The notes under the pieces were generated by a model. It was not told where the DNA came from. It saw only the letters and a program-made list of their open reading frames with translations, and searched no databases. Of a stretch of 64,000 nucleotides of DNA, positions 9,096-18,803 are shown one piece after another. The translations under genes were made by a program, and so were the position numbers. This DNA comes from Pseudomonas nicosulfuronedens (GTDB lineage Bacteria > Pseudomonadota > Gammaproteobacteria > Pseudomonadales > Pseudomonadaceae), in the NCBI RefSeq assembly GCF_005877905.1, contig NZ_SWDV01000014.1:62001-126000 (forward strand), given 5' to 3'. Each line of letters begins with the position of its first letter. Within the stretch, counting starts at the first letter, position 1.

Positions 9096-10910
9096 TCAGC
9101 CTTCAATTTCAACCAGGATCTCACCGGGATTGACCCGGTCGCCCTTGGCTACGTGGATGGCCTTCACGGTGCCGGCGATGCCCGCCTGCACTTCGGTCTC
9201 CATCTTCATCGCTTCGGTGATCAGCACGGCCTGGCCGGCCTTCACGCTGTCGCCTTCCTTCACCAGCACATCGACGATGTTGCCCGGCATGGTGGTGGTG
9301 ACATGGCCCGGTTCGCTGGCGTGCTTGCGCTTGTTGCCGCCACCGCCGACGAACTCGTTGAGCGGCTCGAACACCACCTCTTCGGGCATGCCATCCACCG
9401 ACAGGTAGAAGTGGCGCTTGCCATCGGTCTTCACGCCGACGCCGGTGATGTCCACGCGGTAGCTCTCGCCGTGCACGTCGACCACGAACTCGGTCGGTAC
9501 GCCTTCACCACCGGCAGCAGCTACGCCCTTGCCGTTGGGGATCGGCAGCAGCTCTTCGGGTTTCAGGGTGCCGGCGGCGCGCTCTTCGAGGAACTTGCGA
9601 CCGATGTCCGGGAACATGGCAAAGGTCAGCACGTCCTCTTCGGACTTGGCCAGGCTGCCGATCTCTTCGCGCAGCTTGTTCAGCTCCGGCTTGATCAGAT
9701 CGGCCGGGCGCACGTCGATGACTTCCTCGTTACCGATGGCCTGGCGACGCAGCTGCTCGTTGATCTTGCCCGGCGCCTTGCCGTAGCGGCCCTGCAGGTA
9801 CAGCTTCACTTCGTTGGTGATGGTCTTGTAGCGCTCGCCGGCCAGCACGTTGAAGAATGCCTGGGTGCCGACGATCTGCGAGGTCGGGGTAACCAGGGGC
9901 GGGAAGCCGAGGTCTTCGCGCACACGGGGGATTTCCGCCAGCACTTCGGGCATGCGGTTCAGCGCACCCTGTTCCTTGAGCTGGTTGGCCAGGTTGGAAA
10001 TCATCCCGCCCGGCACCTGGTTGACCTGCACACGGGTATCCACGCCGGTGAACTCGCTCTCGAACTGGTGGTACTTCTTGCGCACGGCGTGGAAGTACAT
10101 GCCGATTTCCTGGATCAGCTCCAGGTCCAGGCCGGTGTCGAACGGGGTGTCGCGCAGGGCGGCGACCATGGATTCGGTACCCGGGTGGCTGGTGCCCCAG
10201 GCCATGCTGGAGATGGCGGTGTCGATGCGGTCGGCGCCGTTTTCCACAGCCTTGAGCTGGCACATGCTGGCCACGCCGGCGGTGTCGTGGGAGTGCACCA
10301 CCACGTCCAGCGGCAGCGCGTCCTTCAGCGCCTTGACCAGTTGGCCGGTGGCGTACGGAGTCAGCAGGCCGGCCATGTCCTTGATGGCGATGGAGTCCAC
10401 GCCCATGTCGGCCATGGCTTTGCCCTGGGCGACGAAGGCGTCGATGGTGTGCACCGGGCTGGTGGTGTAGGCGATGGTGCCCTGGGCGTGCTTGCCGGCG
10501 GCCTTCACAGCCTCGATGGAGACGCGCAGGTTACGCACGTCGTTCATCGCGTCGAAGATGCGGAACACATCGATGCCGTTCACTGCGGCCTTGGCGACGA
10601 AGGCGCGGACCACGTCGTCGCTGTAGTGGCGGTAGCCCAGCAGGTTCTGCCCGCGCAGGAGCATCTGCAGGCGAGTGTTGGGCAGCGCAGCCTTGAGCTT
10701 GCGCAGGCGCTCCCACGGGTCTTCCTTGAGGAAGCGCACGCAGGCGTCGAAGGTGGCGCCGCCCCAGACTTCCAGCGACCAGTAGCCGACCTGGTCGAGC
10801 TTGTCGCAGATCGGCAGCATGTCTTCGGTGCGCATCCGGGTCGCCAGCAGCGACTGGTGGGCGTCGCGCAGGATGGTATCGGTGACGGTGACTTTCTTGG
10901 AAACGGTCAT
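9096..10910 (-). CDS. pycB: Pyruvate carboxylase subunit B (carboxyltransferase + biotin carrier); oadA-like
   Basis: Transfers CO2 from carboxybiotin to pyruvate, giving oxaloacetate (anaplerosis). The 604 residues contain an HMG-CoA-lyase-like TIM barrel (about 10-300; RDAHQSLLATRMR at the active site, metal-binding HSHDTAG), the conserved carboxylase domain (about 300-475) and a C-terminal biotinyl domain with EAMKMETEV, biotin Lys569. Start ATG 10910 gives MTVSKKVTVTDTIL; another ATG five codons upstream is less likely. The gene follows the biotin carboxylase gene after 11 bases and ends at a strong terminator. No sodium-pump beta/gamma subunits are nearby, so it acts as pyruvate carboxylase and not as the oxaloacetate decarboxylase it is often named after. 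Confidence 0.95.
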   Translation of the reverse strand: MTVSKKVTVTDTILRDAHQSLLATRMRTEDMLPICDKLDQVGYWSLEVWGGATFDACVRFLKEDPWERLRKLKAALPNTRLQMLLRGQNLLGYRHYSDDVVRAFVAKAAVNGIDVFRIFDAMNDVRNLRVSIEAVKAAGKHAQGTIAYTTSPVHTIDAFVAQGKAMADMGVDSIAIKDMAGLLTPYATGQLVKALKDALPLDVVVHSHDTAGVASMCQLKAVENGADRIDTAISSMAWGTSHPGTESMVAALRDTPFDTGLDLELIQEIGMYFHAVRKKYHQFESEFTGVDTRVQVNQVPGGMISNLANQLKEQGALNRMPEVLAEIPRVREDLGFPPLVTPTSQIVGTQAFFNVLAGERYKTITNEVKLYLQGRYGKAPGKINEQLRRQAIGNEEVIDVRPADLIKPELNKLREEIGSLAKSEEDVLTFAMFPDIGRKFLEERAAGTLKPEELLPIPNGKGVAAAGGEGVPTEFVVDVHGESYRVDITGVGVKTDGKRHFYLSVDGMPEEVVFEPLNEFVGGGGNKRKHASEPGHVTTTMPGNIVDVLVKEGDSVKAGQAVLITEAMKMETEVQAGIAGTVKAIHVAKGDRVNPGEILVEIEG

Positions 10911-10921
10911 GAACGAATTCC

Positions 10922-12337
<1,416 letters not shown>

Positions 12338-12492
12338 TGCGGCTTTCCCTCGGCCCGGGCCTTGTGGACCCCGGCGTAAAAACCCATCGGCAGCCCCGGA
12401 CACGGCAGCTGGACTCTCTTGTGGATATTGCTCGACCGGAGCGGGTTCCGGCGTGTTTTTACCCTAGCGCGGGAGGGAGGATTAACCAAAAT

Positions 12493-12504
12493 CAATAATT
12501 ATTG
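12493..12504. promoter_or_regulatory. Palindrome in the pycA-pycR divergent promoter
   Basis: A perfect 12-base palindrome CAATAATTATTG in an AT-rich stretch (12480-12545), followed by the inverted pair ATAAA-6-TTTAT at 12523-12538. It is the only AT-rich island between the two divergent genes and a plausible LysR-type operator/promoter region. Binding is inferred, not shown. Confidence 0.45.
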
Positions 12505-12563
12505 GGGTAGCCATAAAGAATGATTTATAGTTGATCCGAAATGTCGCGATCAGGCCGAGTTCT

Positions 12564-13514
12564 ATGCGTAAGTCATTGATGCGTATGACCCTTCGCCAGC
12601 TGCAAGTTTTTCGTGCGGTGTGCGAAAGCCGTTCCTACAGCCGCGCCGCAGAGGAAATGGCGCTGACCCAACCAGCGGTCAGCCTGCAGATCCGTCAGCT
12701 GGAAGAACTGGTCGGCCAGCCGCTGTTCGAATACATCGGCAAGAAGCTCTACCAGACCGATGCCGCCGACGCGCTGCTGCGTGCCACCAACGACATCTTC
12801 CAGCGCCTGGAAGTGCTGGACATGAACCTCTCCGACCTCAAGGGCTCGCTGCAGGGGCAGCTGCGCCTGGCGGTGGAGTCCAGCGCCAAGTACATCACCC
12901 CGCACCTGTTCGCCGCCTTCCACGCGCAGCACCCGGACGTCAGCCTGAACCTCACCGTGGTCAACCGCGCCCAGGTGATCAAGCGCCTGTCGGACAACCG
13001 CGACGACCTGGTGATCATGTCCCTGGTGCCGCAGGACATGGCGCTGGAATTCCTGCCCTTCCTGAACAATCCGATCGTCGCCGTGGCGCCGCCGGACCAC
13101 CCGCTGTGCAACGCCGCCAAGCTCTCGCTGAAGGACCTGGAACCCTATCCGCTGCTGATCCGCGAGCCCGGCTCGGGTACGCGCAAGGCCTGCGAGGAGC
13201 ACTTCCAGCAGAAGCGCGCGCACTTCCCGCAGACGCTGGAGTTCGCCTCGCTGGAAGGGTCACGGGAAGGGGTGCTGGCGGGTCTGGGACTGGCGCTGCT
13301 GCCGCGCCATGCGGTGAGCCGCGAACTGCAGTCCGGGCTGCTGCACGAGCTGCCGGTGGAAGAGCTGCCGCTCTACCGCAGCTGGTGTCTGGTGCACGCC
13401 CGCGGCAAACGCCTGAGCCCGGTGGCCCAGGCGTTCGTCGCCTTCATCCGTGAAGAGCGGGCGCTGATCAGCCAGCTGGCCGAACGCTTCGCCGGCCCGC
13501 CTTCGCCGAAGTGA
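12564..13514 (+). CDS. pycR: LysR-family regulator of pyruvate carboxylase
   Basis: Regulator of 316 residues with an N-terminal helix-turn-helix (about 8-67; TLRQLQVFRAVCESRSYSRA, ALTQPAVSLQIRQLE) and LysR substrate-binding domain (about 95-305). It is divergent from pycAB with an AT-rich gap, the same arrangement as P. aeruginosa PycR (PA5437), which I name from memory of that locus. Start ATG 12564 (MRKSLMRMTLRQ) is favoured; ATGs at 12579 and 12585 are alternatives. The end overlaps a small opposite-strand gene by 47 bases. Confidence 0.85.
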   Translation: MRKSLMRMTLRQLQVFRAVCESRSYSRAAEEMALTQPAVSLQIRQLEELVGQPLFEYIGKKLYQTDAADALLRATNDIFQRLEVLDMNLSDLKGSLQGQLRLAVESSAKYITPHLFAAFHAQHPDVSLNLTVVNRAQVIKRLSDNRDDLVIMSLVPQDMALEFLPFLNNPIVAVAPPDHPLCNAAKLSLKDLEPYPLLIREPGSGTRKACEEHFQQKRAHFPQTLEFASLEGSREGVLAGLGLALLPRHAVSRELQSGLLHELPVEELPLYRSWCLVHARGKRLSPVAQAFVAFIREERALISQLAERFAGPPSPK

Positions 13515-13683
13515 GGTAGGCGGCCGCGATCAGGTCGGGGTAATCGGAGGTTTCGAGGGCGAGGCGCTGGGCCTCCATGCGGTCCTCGATGGCGCGACGG
13601 AATTGCATGCGTCGCTGGTCTTCGAGCTTGCGGCGGGTCTTGCTGTCCACTTGGAGCTGGGTGTCGTCGATATGGCGGGGCAT
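13468..13683 (-). CDS. Small charged helical protein of unknown function
   Basis: A 71-residue protein beginning MPRHIDDTQLQVDSKTRRKL. It is rich in Arg, Gln, Asp and Glu (EDQRRMQFRRAIEDRMEAQR) and likely a soluble amphipathic helix; no signal peptide or cysteine. It resembles short conserved Pseudomonas hypothetical proteins, but I cannot name a function. Its last 15 codons overlap the 3' end of pycR on the opposite strand, so the true C-terminal end is less certain than its start. Confidence 0.55.
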   Translation of the reverse strand: MPRHIDDTQLQVDSKTRRKLEDQRRMQFRRAIEDRMEAQRLALETSDYPDLIAAAYLTSAKAGRRSVRPAG

Positions 13684-13798
13684 CTCGCATCTCCCAAGGC
13701 CTAAGGGCTGGAGACGCCAGCATGCTGACGACGGATGACCGTTTGACGACGCGGTGGTGAAGCGCCGGTGACGCCGACGGGCGGTCGCGAGGTCTCTC

Positions 13799-13893
13799 TT
13801 GTAGGAGCGAGCTTGCTCGCGAACCGCTCAACTCTGGAGCACCCGGCTAGCTCTGTTCGCGAGCAAGAACTGGGCGTCCCCCTCGCTCCTACG
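13799..13893. repeat. Palindromic repeat, GTAGGAGCGAGCTTGCTCGCGAAC family
   Basis: Left arm TTGTAGGAGCGAGCTTGCTC continuing GCGAAC (13799-13824). The right arm starts GTTCGCGAGCAAG and ends CTCGCTCCTAC, but about 14 bases (AACTGGGCGTCCCC) interrupt it compared with the intact copies at 25946-26014 and 62707-62774. Confidence 0.8.
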
Positions 13894-13908
13894 AAAAACG
13901 AAAGGCGC

Positions 13909-14793
13909 TCAGGACGCCTCTTCCGGGCGCTCTTCGTGGTTCTTCACCACCTTCGGCGACAACCGCAGGCTGCGCAGACTGCGCTTCACGCTCTTGAGGT
14001 GATTCACCAGATCCGGACCACGGGCCATGGCCACACCCATTGCCAGCACGTCGATCACCACCAGGTGGGCGATACGCGACGTCAGCGGGGTGTAGATATC
14101 GGTGTCTTCGTGCACGTCCACCGCCAGGTTCACGGTGGCCAGGTCCGCCAGCGGCGTCTGGCTGGGGCACAGGGTGATCAGGGTGGCGCCCGCTTCACGT
14201 ACCAGGTTGGCAGTCACCAGCAGGTCCTTGGAGCGGCCAGACTGGGAGATGCAGATCGCTACGTCCGAGGGCTTCAGGGTCACCGCCGACATGGCCTGCA
14301 TGTGCGGGTCGGAGTACGCCGCCGCCGACAGCAGCAGACGGAAGAATTTGTGCTGGGCATCCGCCGCCACTGCGCCGGAGGCCCCAAAGCCGTAGAACTC
14401 TACGCGCTGGGCGTGGGCGATGGCCGCGATGGCGCGCTCCAGGGCGTGGGTATCGAGGTTCTCGCGCACTTCCATCAGCGAGTGCAGGGTGGTGTCGAAG
14501 ATCTTCAGGCTGAAGTCCGCCACCGAGTCGCTCTCGTTGATCGAGAACTGGCCGAAACTGGCGCCGGCGGCCAGGCTCTGCGCCAGCTTGAGCTTGAGGT
14601 CCTGGAAGCCGGTGCAGCCGATGGCGCGGCAGAAGCGCACGATGGTCGGCTCGCTGACGCCCACGCTGTGGGCGAGGTCGGCCATGGAGCTGTGCATGAC
14701 CGATGCAGGATCCTGCATCACGTGATCGGCAACCTTGAGCTCCGACTTGCGGAGCAGATGACGCGACTGGGCAATGTGCTGCAAAAGGTTCAC
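13909..14793 (-). CDS. RpiR/HexR-family transcriptional regulator with SIS domain
   Basis: Sugar-phosphate-responsive DNA-binding protein of 294 residues. The N-terminal helix-turn-helix covers about 1-77 (MADLAHSVGVSEPTIVRFCR), and the SIS phosphosugar-binding domain covers about 120-260 (FYGFGASGAVAADAQHKF, ISQSGRSKDLL). It is divergent from a glucose-6-phosphate dehydrogenase gene, with a palindromic operator candidate between them, so it probably represses that gene until a sugar phosphate such as KDPG or glucose-6-phosphate accumulates. It is not necessarily HexR itself: HexR is normally linked to the edd/zwf locus, and a paralogue is expected here. Start ATG 14793 gives MNLLQHIAQSRHLL. 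Confidence 0.88.
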   Translation of the reverse strand: MNLLQHIAQSRHLLRKSELKVADHVMQDPASVMHSSMADLAHSVGVSEPTIVRFCRAIGCTGFQDLKLKLAQSLAAGASFGQFSINESDSVADFSLKIFDTTLHSLMEVRENLDTHALERAIAAIAHAQRVEFYGFGASGAVAADAQHKFFRLLLSAAAYSDPHMQAMSAVTLKPSDVAICISQSGRSKDLLVTANLVREAGATLITLCPSQTPLADLATVNLAVDVHEDTDIYTPLTSRIAHLVVIDVLAMGVAMARGPDLVNHLKSVKRSLRSLRLSPKVVKNHEERPEEAS

Positions 14794-14836
14794 AGGGATA
14801 GGCTCGGTGATAGTTGTCTGAATTTATGTAGTCTTG

Positions 14837-14853
14837 TTGTAGTTATACTACAA
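14837..14853. promoter_or_regulatory. Candidate RpiR operator
   Basis: TTGTAGT-TAT-ACTACAA: perfect 7-base inverted arms with a 3-base spacer, inside the 90-base gap between the RpiR gene and zwf. Its ends TTGT...ACAA agree with the HexR-type consensus TTGT-N7/8-ACAA known from pseudomonads, with one or two extra central bases. Function inferred. Confidence 0.65.
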
Positions 14854-14883
14854 ATCTTTCCTTCACGCCCAGGGAATAAGTCT

Positions 14884-16359
14884 GTGGATACGCCTGCGAG
14901 CCTCGGCCTGCCGAGCTCTTGCGACATTCTGGTTTTCGGCGGCAGCGGGGATCTGGCGCTACATAAACTGTTGCCGGCGCTCTACCACCTGCATCGGGAG
15001 AACCGCCTGCCGGCCGATACGCGGATCTTCGCCCTCGCCCGCAGCCAGCGCGACAACGCGTCCTACCTCGCCCTGGCGGAACGCAACTGCCGCGCGCAGG
15101 TGGCGCGCAGCGATTTTTCCGCCGAGGCCTGGCGCAGTTTCGCCCAACGTGTGGAATACGTGGCGATGGACGCCTCGCAGAGCGCCGACTTCGGCCGGGT
15201 GGCCAAGGCCCTCAAGCGCACGGAGGGCCGCGTGCTGGTGCACTACCTCGCGACCGCACCCAGCCTGTTCGCGCCCATTGCACAGAACCTGAAGATCGCC
15301 GGCCTCGCCGGGCCACTGGCGCGCATCGTGCTGGAGAAGCCGCTGGGGCACTCGCTGGAGTCGGCGGTGACAATCAACCAGGCGATCGGCGAAGTGTTCG
15401 ACGAATCGCGGGTGTTCCGCATCGACCACTACCTGGGCAAGGAAACCGTGCAGAACCTGATGGCCCTGCGCTTTGCCAACACCCTGTTCGAGCCGGTGTG
15501 GCGCAACGGGCACATCGACCATGTTCAGATCACCGTCAGCGAAACCCTGGGCGTGGAAAACCGCGGTAGCTACTACGACCATGCCGGGGCCATGCGCGAC
15601 ATGGTGCAGAACCACCTGCTGCAACTGCTCTGCCTGGTGACCATGGAGGCGCCGGTGCGCTTCGACGCCGAGGCGGTGCGCAACGAGAAGGTGAAGATCC
15701 TCCAGGCGCTCGGGCCGATTTCCGGGCAGGACGTGCAGGACAAGACCGTACGCGGCCAATACACCGCCGGGCACATCGGCGGGCAGGAGGTGCCGGCCTA
15801 CTGGTTCGAGAAAAATGTCGACAACGACAGCGATACGGAGACCTTCGTCGCCGTCCAGGCAGAGATCGACAACTGGCGCTGGGCCGGTGTGCCGTTCTAC
15901 CTGCGCACCGGCAAGCGCATGGCGAAGAAGTGCTCGGAGATCGTCATCCAGTTCAAGCCGGTGCCCAACAGCTTGATCGGCAACGGCGCCGGTGCGGCCA
16001 ACCGCCTGTGGATAAGACTGCAGCCCGAGGAGCGCATCAGCGTTCAACTGATGGCCAAGGCCCCCGGCAAGGGCATGCAGTTGGAGCCGGTGGAACTGGA
16101 CCTCAACCTCGCCCAGGCCTTCAGTACCCAAAAGCGCCGCTGGGACGCCTACGAACGCTTGCTGCTGGACGTGATCGAGGGCGACTCGACGCTGTTCATG
16201 CGCCGCGACGAGGTGGAAGCGGCGTGGAGCTGGGTCGACCCGATCATCAAGGGCTGGCACGAGCATTACCTGAGCCCGCGCCCCTACCCTGCCGGCAGCA
16301 ACGGGCCGGAGCAGGCGCAGACGTTGCTGGAGCTGCAAGGACGCCGCTGGCTGGAGTGA
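14884..16359 (+). CDS. zwf: Glucose-6-phosphate 1-dehydrogenase (paralogue)
   Basis: Oxidises glucose-6-phosphate to 6-phosphogluconolactone with NAD(P). The 491 residues show the N-terminal dinucleotide fold (LVFGGSGDLALHKLLPAL), the substrate-binding signature FRIDHYLGKETVQNL and the C-terminal G6PDH domain. I start at GTG 14884 (VDTPASLGLPSS) after AGGGAATAAG; the much longer open frame upstream runs through the opposite-strand RpiR gene and is spurious. The GxxGDLA loop lacks the usual Lys after Ala (GDLALHK here versus GDLAKRK), which could affect cofactor preference. No edd, pgl or eda lies beside it, so it is probably a second zwf. Confidence 0.88.
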   Translation: MDTPASLGLPSSCDILVFGGSGDLALHKLLPALYHLHRENRLPADTRIFALARSQRDNASYLALAERNCRAQVARSDFSAEAWRSFAQRVEYVAMDASQSADFGRVAKALKRTEGRVLVHYLATAPSLFAPIAQNLKIAGLAGPLARIVLEKPLGHSLESAVTINQAIGEVFDESRVFRIDHYLGKETVQNLMALRFANTLFEPVWRNGHIDHVQITVSETLGVENRGSYYDHAGAMRDMVQNHLLQLLCLVTMEAPVRFDAEAVRNEKVKILQALGPISGQDVQDKTVRGQYTAGHIGGQEVPAYWFEKNVDNDSDTETFVAVQAEIDNWRWAGVPFYLRTGKRMAKKCSEIVIQFKPVPNSLIGNGAGAANRLWIRLQPEERISVQLMAKAPGKGMQLEPVELDLNLAQAFSTQKRRWDAYERLLLDVIEGDSTLFMRRDEVEAAWSWVDPIIKGWHEHYLSPRPYPAGSNGPEQAQTLLELQGRRWLE

Positions 16360-16523
16360 TGCACCGCGCCGATTTCGCCGGATGAACTCCACCCATCCTA
16401 CGAAGAGCAGGACGGGCATAAGGTCTAAGGGAGCGGACAGAGCATCCGTTGACCTCGCTCAGCACGCGCAGGCCCCGGATTTCCTAGAGTGGCAGCCTTT
16501 TTCCCACTGTCTGCCACGCCGCC

Positions 16524-17927
16524 ATGTCCCCCACTCCGTTCTCCCCCGAACTGCTCTGCCCCGCCGGTTCGCTGAAAAGCCTGCGCCACGCCTTCGCCTA
16601 CGGCGCCGATGCCGTCTACGCCGGCCAGCCGCGCTACAGCCTGCGGGTGCGCAACAACGAGTTCGACCACGCCAACCTCGCCACCGGCATCAACGAAGCC
16701 CACGCCCTGGGCAAGCGCTTGTACGTGGTGGTCAACATCGCCCCGCACAACGCCAAGCTGAAGACCTTCCTGCAGGACGTCGAGTCGGTGATCGCCCTGG
16801 GCCCCGATGCGCTGATCATGTCCGATCCCGGCCTGATCATGCTGGTTCGCCAGCATTTCCCCGAGGTTGATATCCACCTTTCGGTGCAGGCCAACGCGGT
16901 GAACTGGGCCAGCGTCGAGTTCTGGCGCCAGCAGGGGCTCAAGCGGGTAATCCTGTCCCGCGAGCTGTCGCTGGAAGAGATCGGCGAGATTCGCGAGCGC
17001 GTGCCGGGCATGGAGCTGGAAGTCTTCGTCCACGGCGCGCTGTGCATGGCCTACTCCGGGCGCTGCCTGTTGTCGGGCTACATCAACCGCCGCGACCCCA
17101 ACCAGGGCACCTGCACCAACGCCTGCCGCTGGGAATACCAGACCCACGCCGCCCACGAGGACGAACTGGGCCACGCGGTGCGCAACGTCGAACCGACCCT
17201 GGGTATCGGCGCGCCGACCCAGGAAATCGTCCTGCTCGAAGAAAGCAACCGCCCTGGCGAGCTGATGGAGGCCTTCGAGGACGAGCATGGCACCTACATC
17301 ATGAATTCCAAGGACCTGCGCGCCATCCAGCACGTGCAACGTTTGACGCAGATGGGCGTGCATTCGCTGAAGATCGAGGGTCGGACCAAATCCCACTACT
17401 ACGTCGCGCGTACCGCCCAGGCCTACCGCAAGGCCATCGACGACGCCGTCGCGGGGCGCGCCTTCGACCTCGGCCTGATGGACACCCTGGAGTCCCTCGC
17501 CCACCGCGGCTACACCGAAGGCTTCCTGCGCCGCCACGTGCACGACGAGTACCAGAACTACCAGTACGGCCACTCGCTGTCCGAGCGCCAGCAGTTCGTC
17601 GGCGAGTTCACCGGCGAGCGCCGCCAGGGCCTGGCCGAGGTGCGGGTGAAGAACCGCTTCGAGGTCGGCGATAGCGTCGAGCTGATGACCCCGGCGGGCA
17701 ACCGCACCTTCCGCCTGCACGCCATGGAGAACGCCCGTGGCGAGTCTATCGGCGTTGCGCCGGGCGACAGCCACGTCGTCCATATCCCGGTACCCGAGGG
17801 GCTGGACCTGCAATACGCCCTGCTGATGCGCAATCTGCAAGGCGGCACCACACGTGACACACGGAATTCGGCCACAGCCGGCGGTTGCGGGAGCGATTGC
17901 GGCAAGTGCGGGTGTGGCGGTAGCTGA
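16524..17927 (+). CDS. trhP: U32-family peptidase-like tRNA hydroxylation protein (TrhP/YegQ type)
   Basis: U32-family protein, 467 residues, most like TrhP/YegQ, which takes part in 5-hydroxyuridine formation at tRNA position 34 from prephenate-derived chemistry. Visible: PELLCPAGSLKSLRHAFAYG at the start, the U32 signature region EVFVHGALCMAYSGRCLLSGY (about 168-188), and conserved cysteines in GTCTNACRWEY. The C terminus ends in a short Cys/Gly tail, GGCGSDCGKCGCGGS, with four cysteines that could bind a metal or Fe-S centre. Monocistronic; a hairpin repeat follows. Distinction from RlhA (23S rRNA) rests on length and overall resemblance, so moderate certainty. Confidence 0.75.
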   Translation: MSPTPFSPELLCPAGSLKSLRHAFAYGADAVYAGQPRYSLRVRNNEFDHANLATGINEAHALGKRLYVVVNIAPHNAKLKTFLQDVESVIALGPDALIMSDPGLIMLVRQHFPEVDIHLSVQANAVNWASVEFWRQQGLKRVILSRELSLEEIGEIRERVPGMELEVFVHGALCMAYSGRCLLSGYINRRDPNQGTCTNACRWEYQTHAAHEDELGHAVRNVEPTLGIGAPTQEIVLLEESNRPGELMEAFEDEHGTYIMNSKDLRAIQHVQRLTQMGVHSLKIEGRTKSHYYVARTAQAYRKAIDDAVAGRAFDLGLMDTLESLAHRGYTEGFLRRHVHDEYQNYQYGHSLSERQQFVGEFTGERRQGLAEVRVKNRFEVGDSVELMTPAGNRTFRLHAMENARGESIGVAPGDSHVVHIPVPEGLDLQYALLMRNLQGGTTRDTRNSATAGGCGSDCGKCGCGGS

Positions 17928-17960
17928 GTGCTCTGTCCGCGATTGGCTCACCGACTCCGC

Positions 17961-17993
17961 AGGGCACATAACCCGGAACGGGTTATGTGCCCT
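17961..17993. repeat. Perfect 15-bp inverted repeat (hairpin)
   Basis: AGGGCACATAACCCG, spacer GAA, CGGGTTATGTGCCCT: a perfect stem of 15 pairs. No T tract follows, so a rho-independent terminator role is doubtful. It resembles the element at 61138-61216 and the hairpin at 23268-23300, which suggests a dispersed repeat family. Confidence 0.85.
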
Positions 17994-18024
17994 GCTCAGC
18001 TACCGGAACAACCGTCGACACGAC

Positions 18025-18060
18025 CGTAGGATGGGTGGAGCGAAGCGATACCCATCCTAC
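18025..18060. repeat. Palindromic repeat, GGATGGGTGGAGCGAAGCGATACCCATCC family
   Basis: CGTAGGATGGGTGGAGCGAA continuing GCGATACCCATCCTAC; a compact copy of the family at 4145-4227 and 25824-25912. It lies in the 163-base gap between two convergent genes. Confidence 0.8.
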
Positions 18061-18090
18061 AAAGGCGCTCCGTGCCCGGTCCAACCGGGC

Positions 18091-18798
18091 TCAAGGGTTC
18101 TGCAGGAACACCACATACCCCCTGAACCACCGGCTCTTCGCCAGGTAGTCGGGCGCCTGCCACTCTCCGTATTGCGCCAACCCAATGCGGAAGGGCAACT
18201 GCAAACGGGCCACGCGCGGCAGGTACGCCTGGTAGTTGGGGATGGTCTGGCGGCCCTGGTAGGTCTGCACCACCACTTCGTCCACCACGCCGGCCAGGCG
18301 GTTGATGGTTTCCGGCGCGGCGTTGCTGCCCCAGTCCATCAGCCCGGTGATGCTCAGCTTGCAGCCTTCGGGCAGGCGCGTGCGCAGGTCCTGCAGGAAG
18401 TCGACGTACTCGTGCAGGTAGCGCGTGCGCGCATCGAAGTCGATCTGCACGCCGACCACCGGATTGCCCGCGGCGCGCCAGCGGCGCAGCTGCGAGAGCA
18501 GGGTACGGTAGATGTCCTCGTTCCAGCGCAGGGTGTGCGCGCGGTAGACCACCCACACCTCGCCCTGCTTCAGACGCGGGATGGCGATGCCCTGGGCGAT
18601 CAGCCGGGCGCGGCCATCGCTGTAGCGCGGCGCGCTGATCTGTCCCTGTAGCACATAGAGGGTGCGAGCCTGAGCCAGCACCGGTTGCGCGGCGACGCCG
18701 CTCCAGAGCCAGAAGGCGTCGTGGTCCGCGGCATCCACGCCGGCCGCCGAAGCGTTGCCTGCGAGCAACGCCAGCGTCAGGACCACAACGCGCCGCAT
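18091..18798 (-). CDS. DUF3142 exported protein
   Basis: Predicted exported protein of 235 residues with an N-terminal signal peptide (MRRVVVLTLALLAGNASAAG) and a DUF3142-type domain (about 25-235), which looks like a TIM-barrel glycosidase-related fold: VVGVQIDFDARTRYLHEYVDFL, KLSITGLMDWG and VVVQTYQGRQTIPNY carry conserved acidic and aromatic residues. Catalysis is not established. The ATG at 18798 starts 5 bases after the stop of the upstream lipoprotein gene, so the two form an operon; the extended frame upstream of this ATG overlaps that gene. Confidence 0.78.
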   Translation of the reverse strand: MRRVVVLTLALLAGNASAAGVDAADHDAFWLWSGVAAQPVLAQARTLYVLQGQISAPRYSDGRARLIAQGIAIPRLKQGEVWVVYRAHTLRWNEDIYRTLLSQLRRWRAAGNPVVGVQIDFDARTRYLHEYVDFLQDLRTRLPEGCKLSITGLMDWGSNAAPETINRLAGVVDEVVVQTYQGRQTIPNYQAYLPRVARLQLPFRIGLAQYGEWQAPDYLAKSRWFRGYVVFLQNP

Positions 18799-18803
18799 GG
18801 GGT

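Noticed and set aside
9096-10910. Sodium-pumping oxaloacetate decarboxylase
   Set aside because: No beta or gamma membrane subunits; pairing with biotin carboxylase and pycR supports pyruvate carboxylase.
13768-14883. Long upstream extension of the zwf frame
   Set aside because: It is antisense to the RpiR gene and unlike G6PDH. GTG 14884 has a ribosome site and gives normal length.
17961-17993. Hairpin as a rho-independent terminator
   Set aside because: No T tract on either side; more likely a repeat element.
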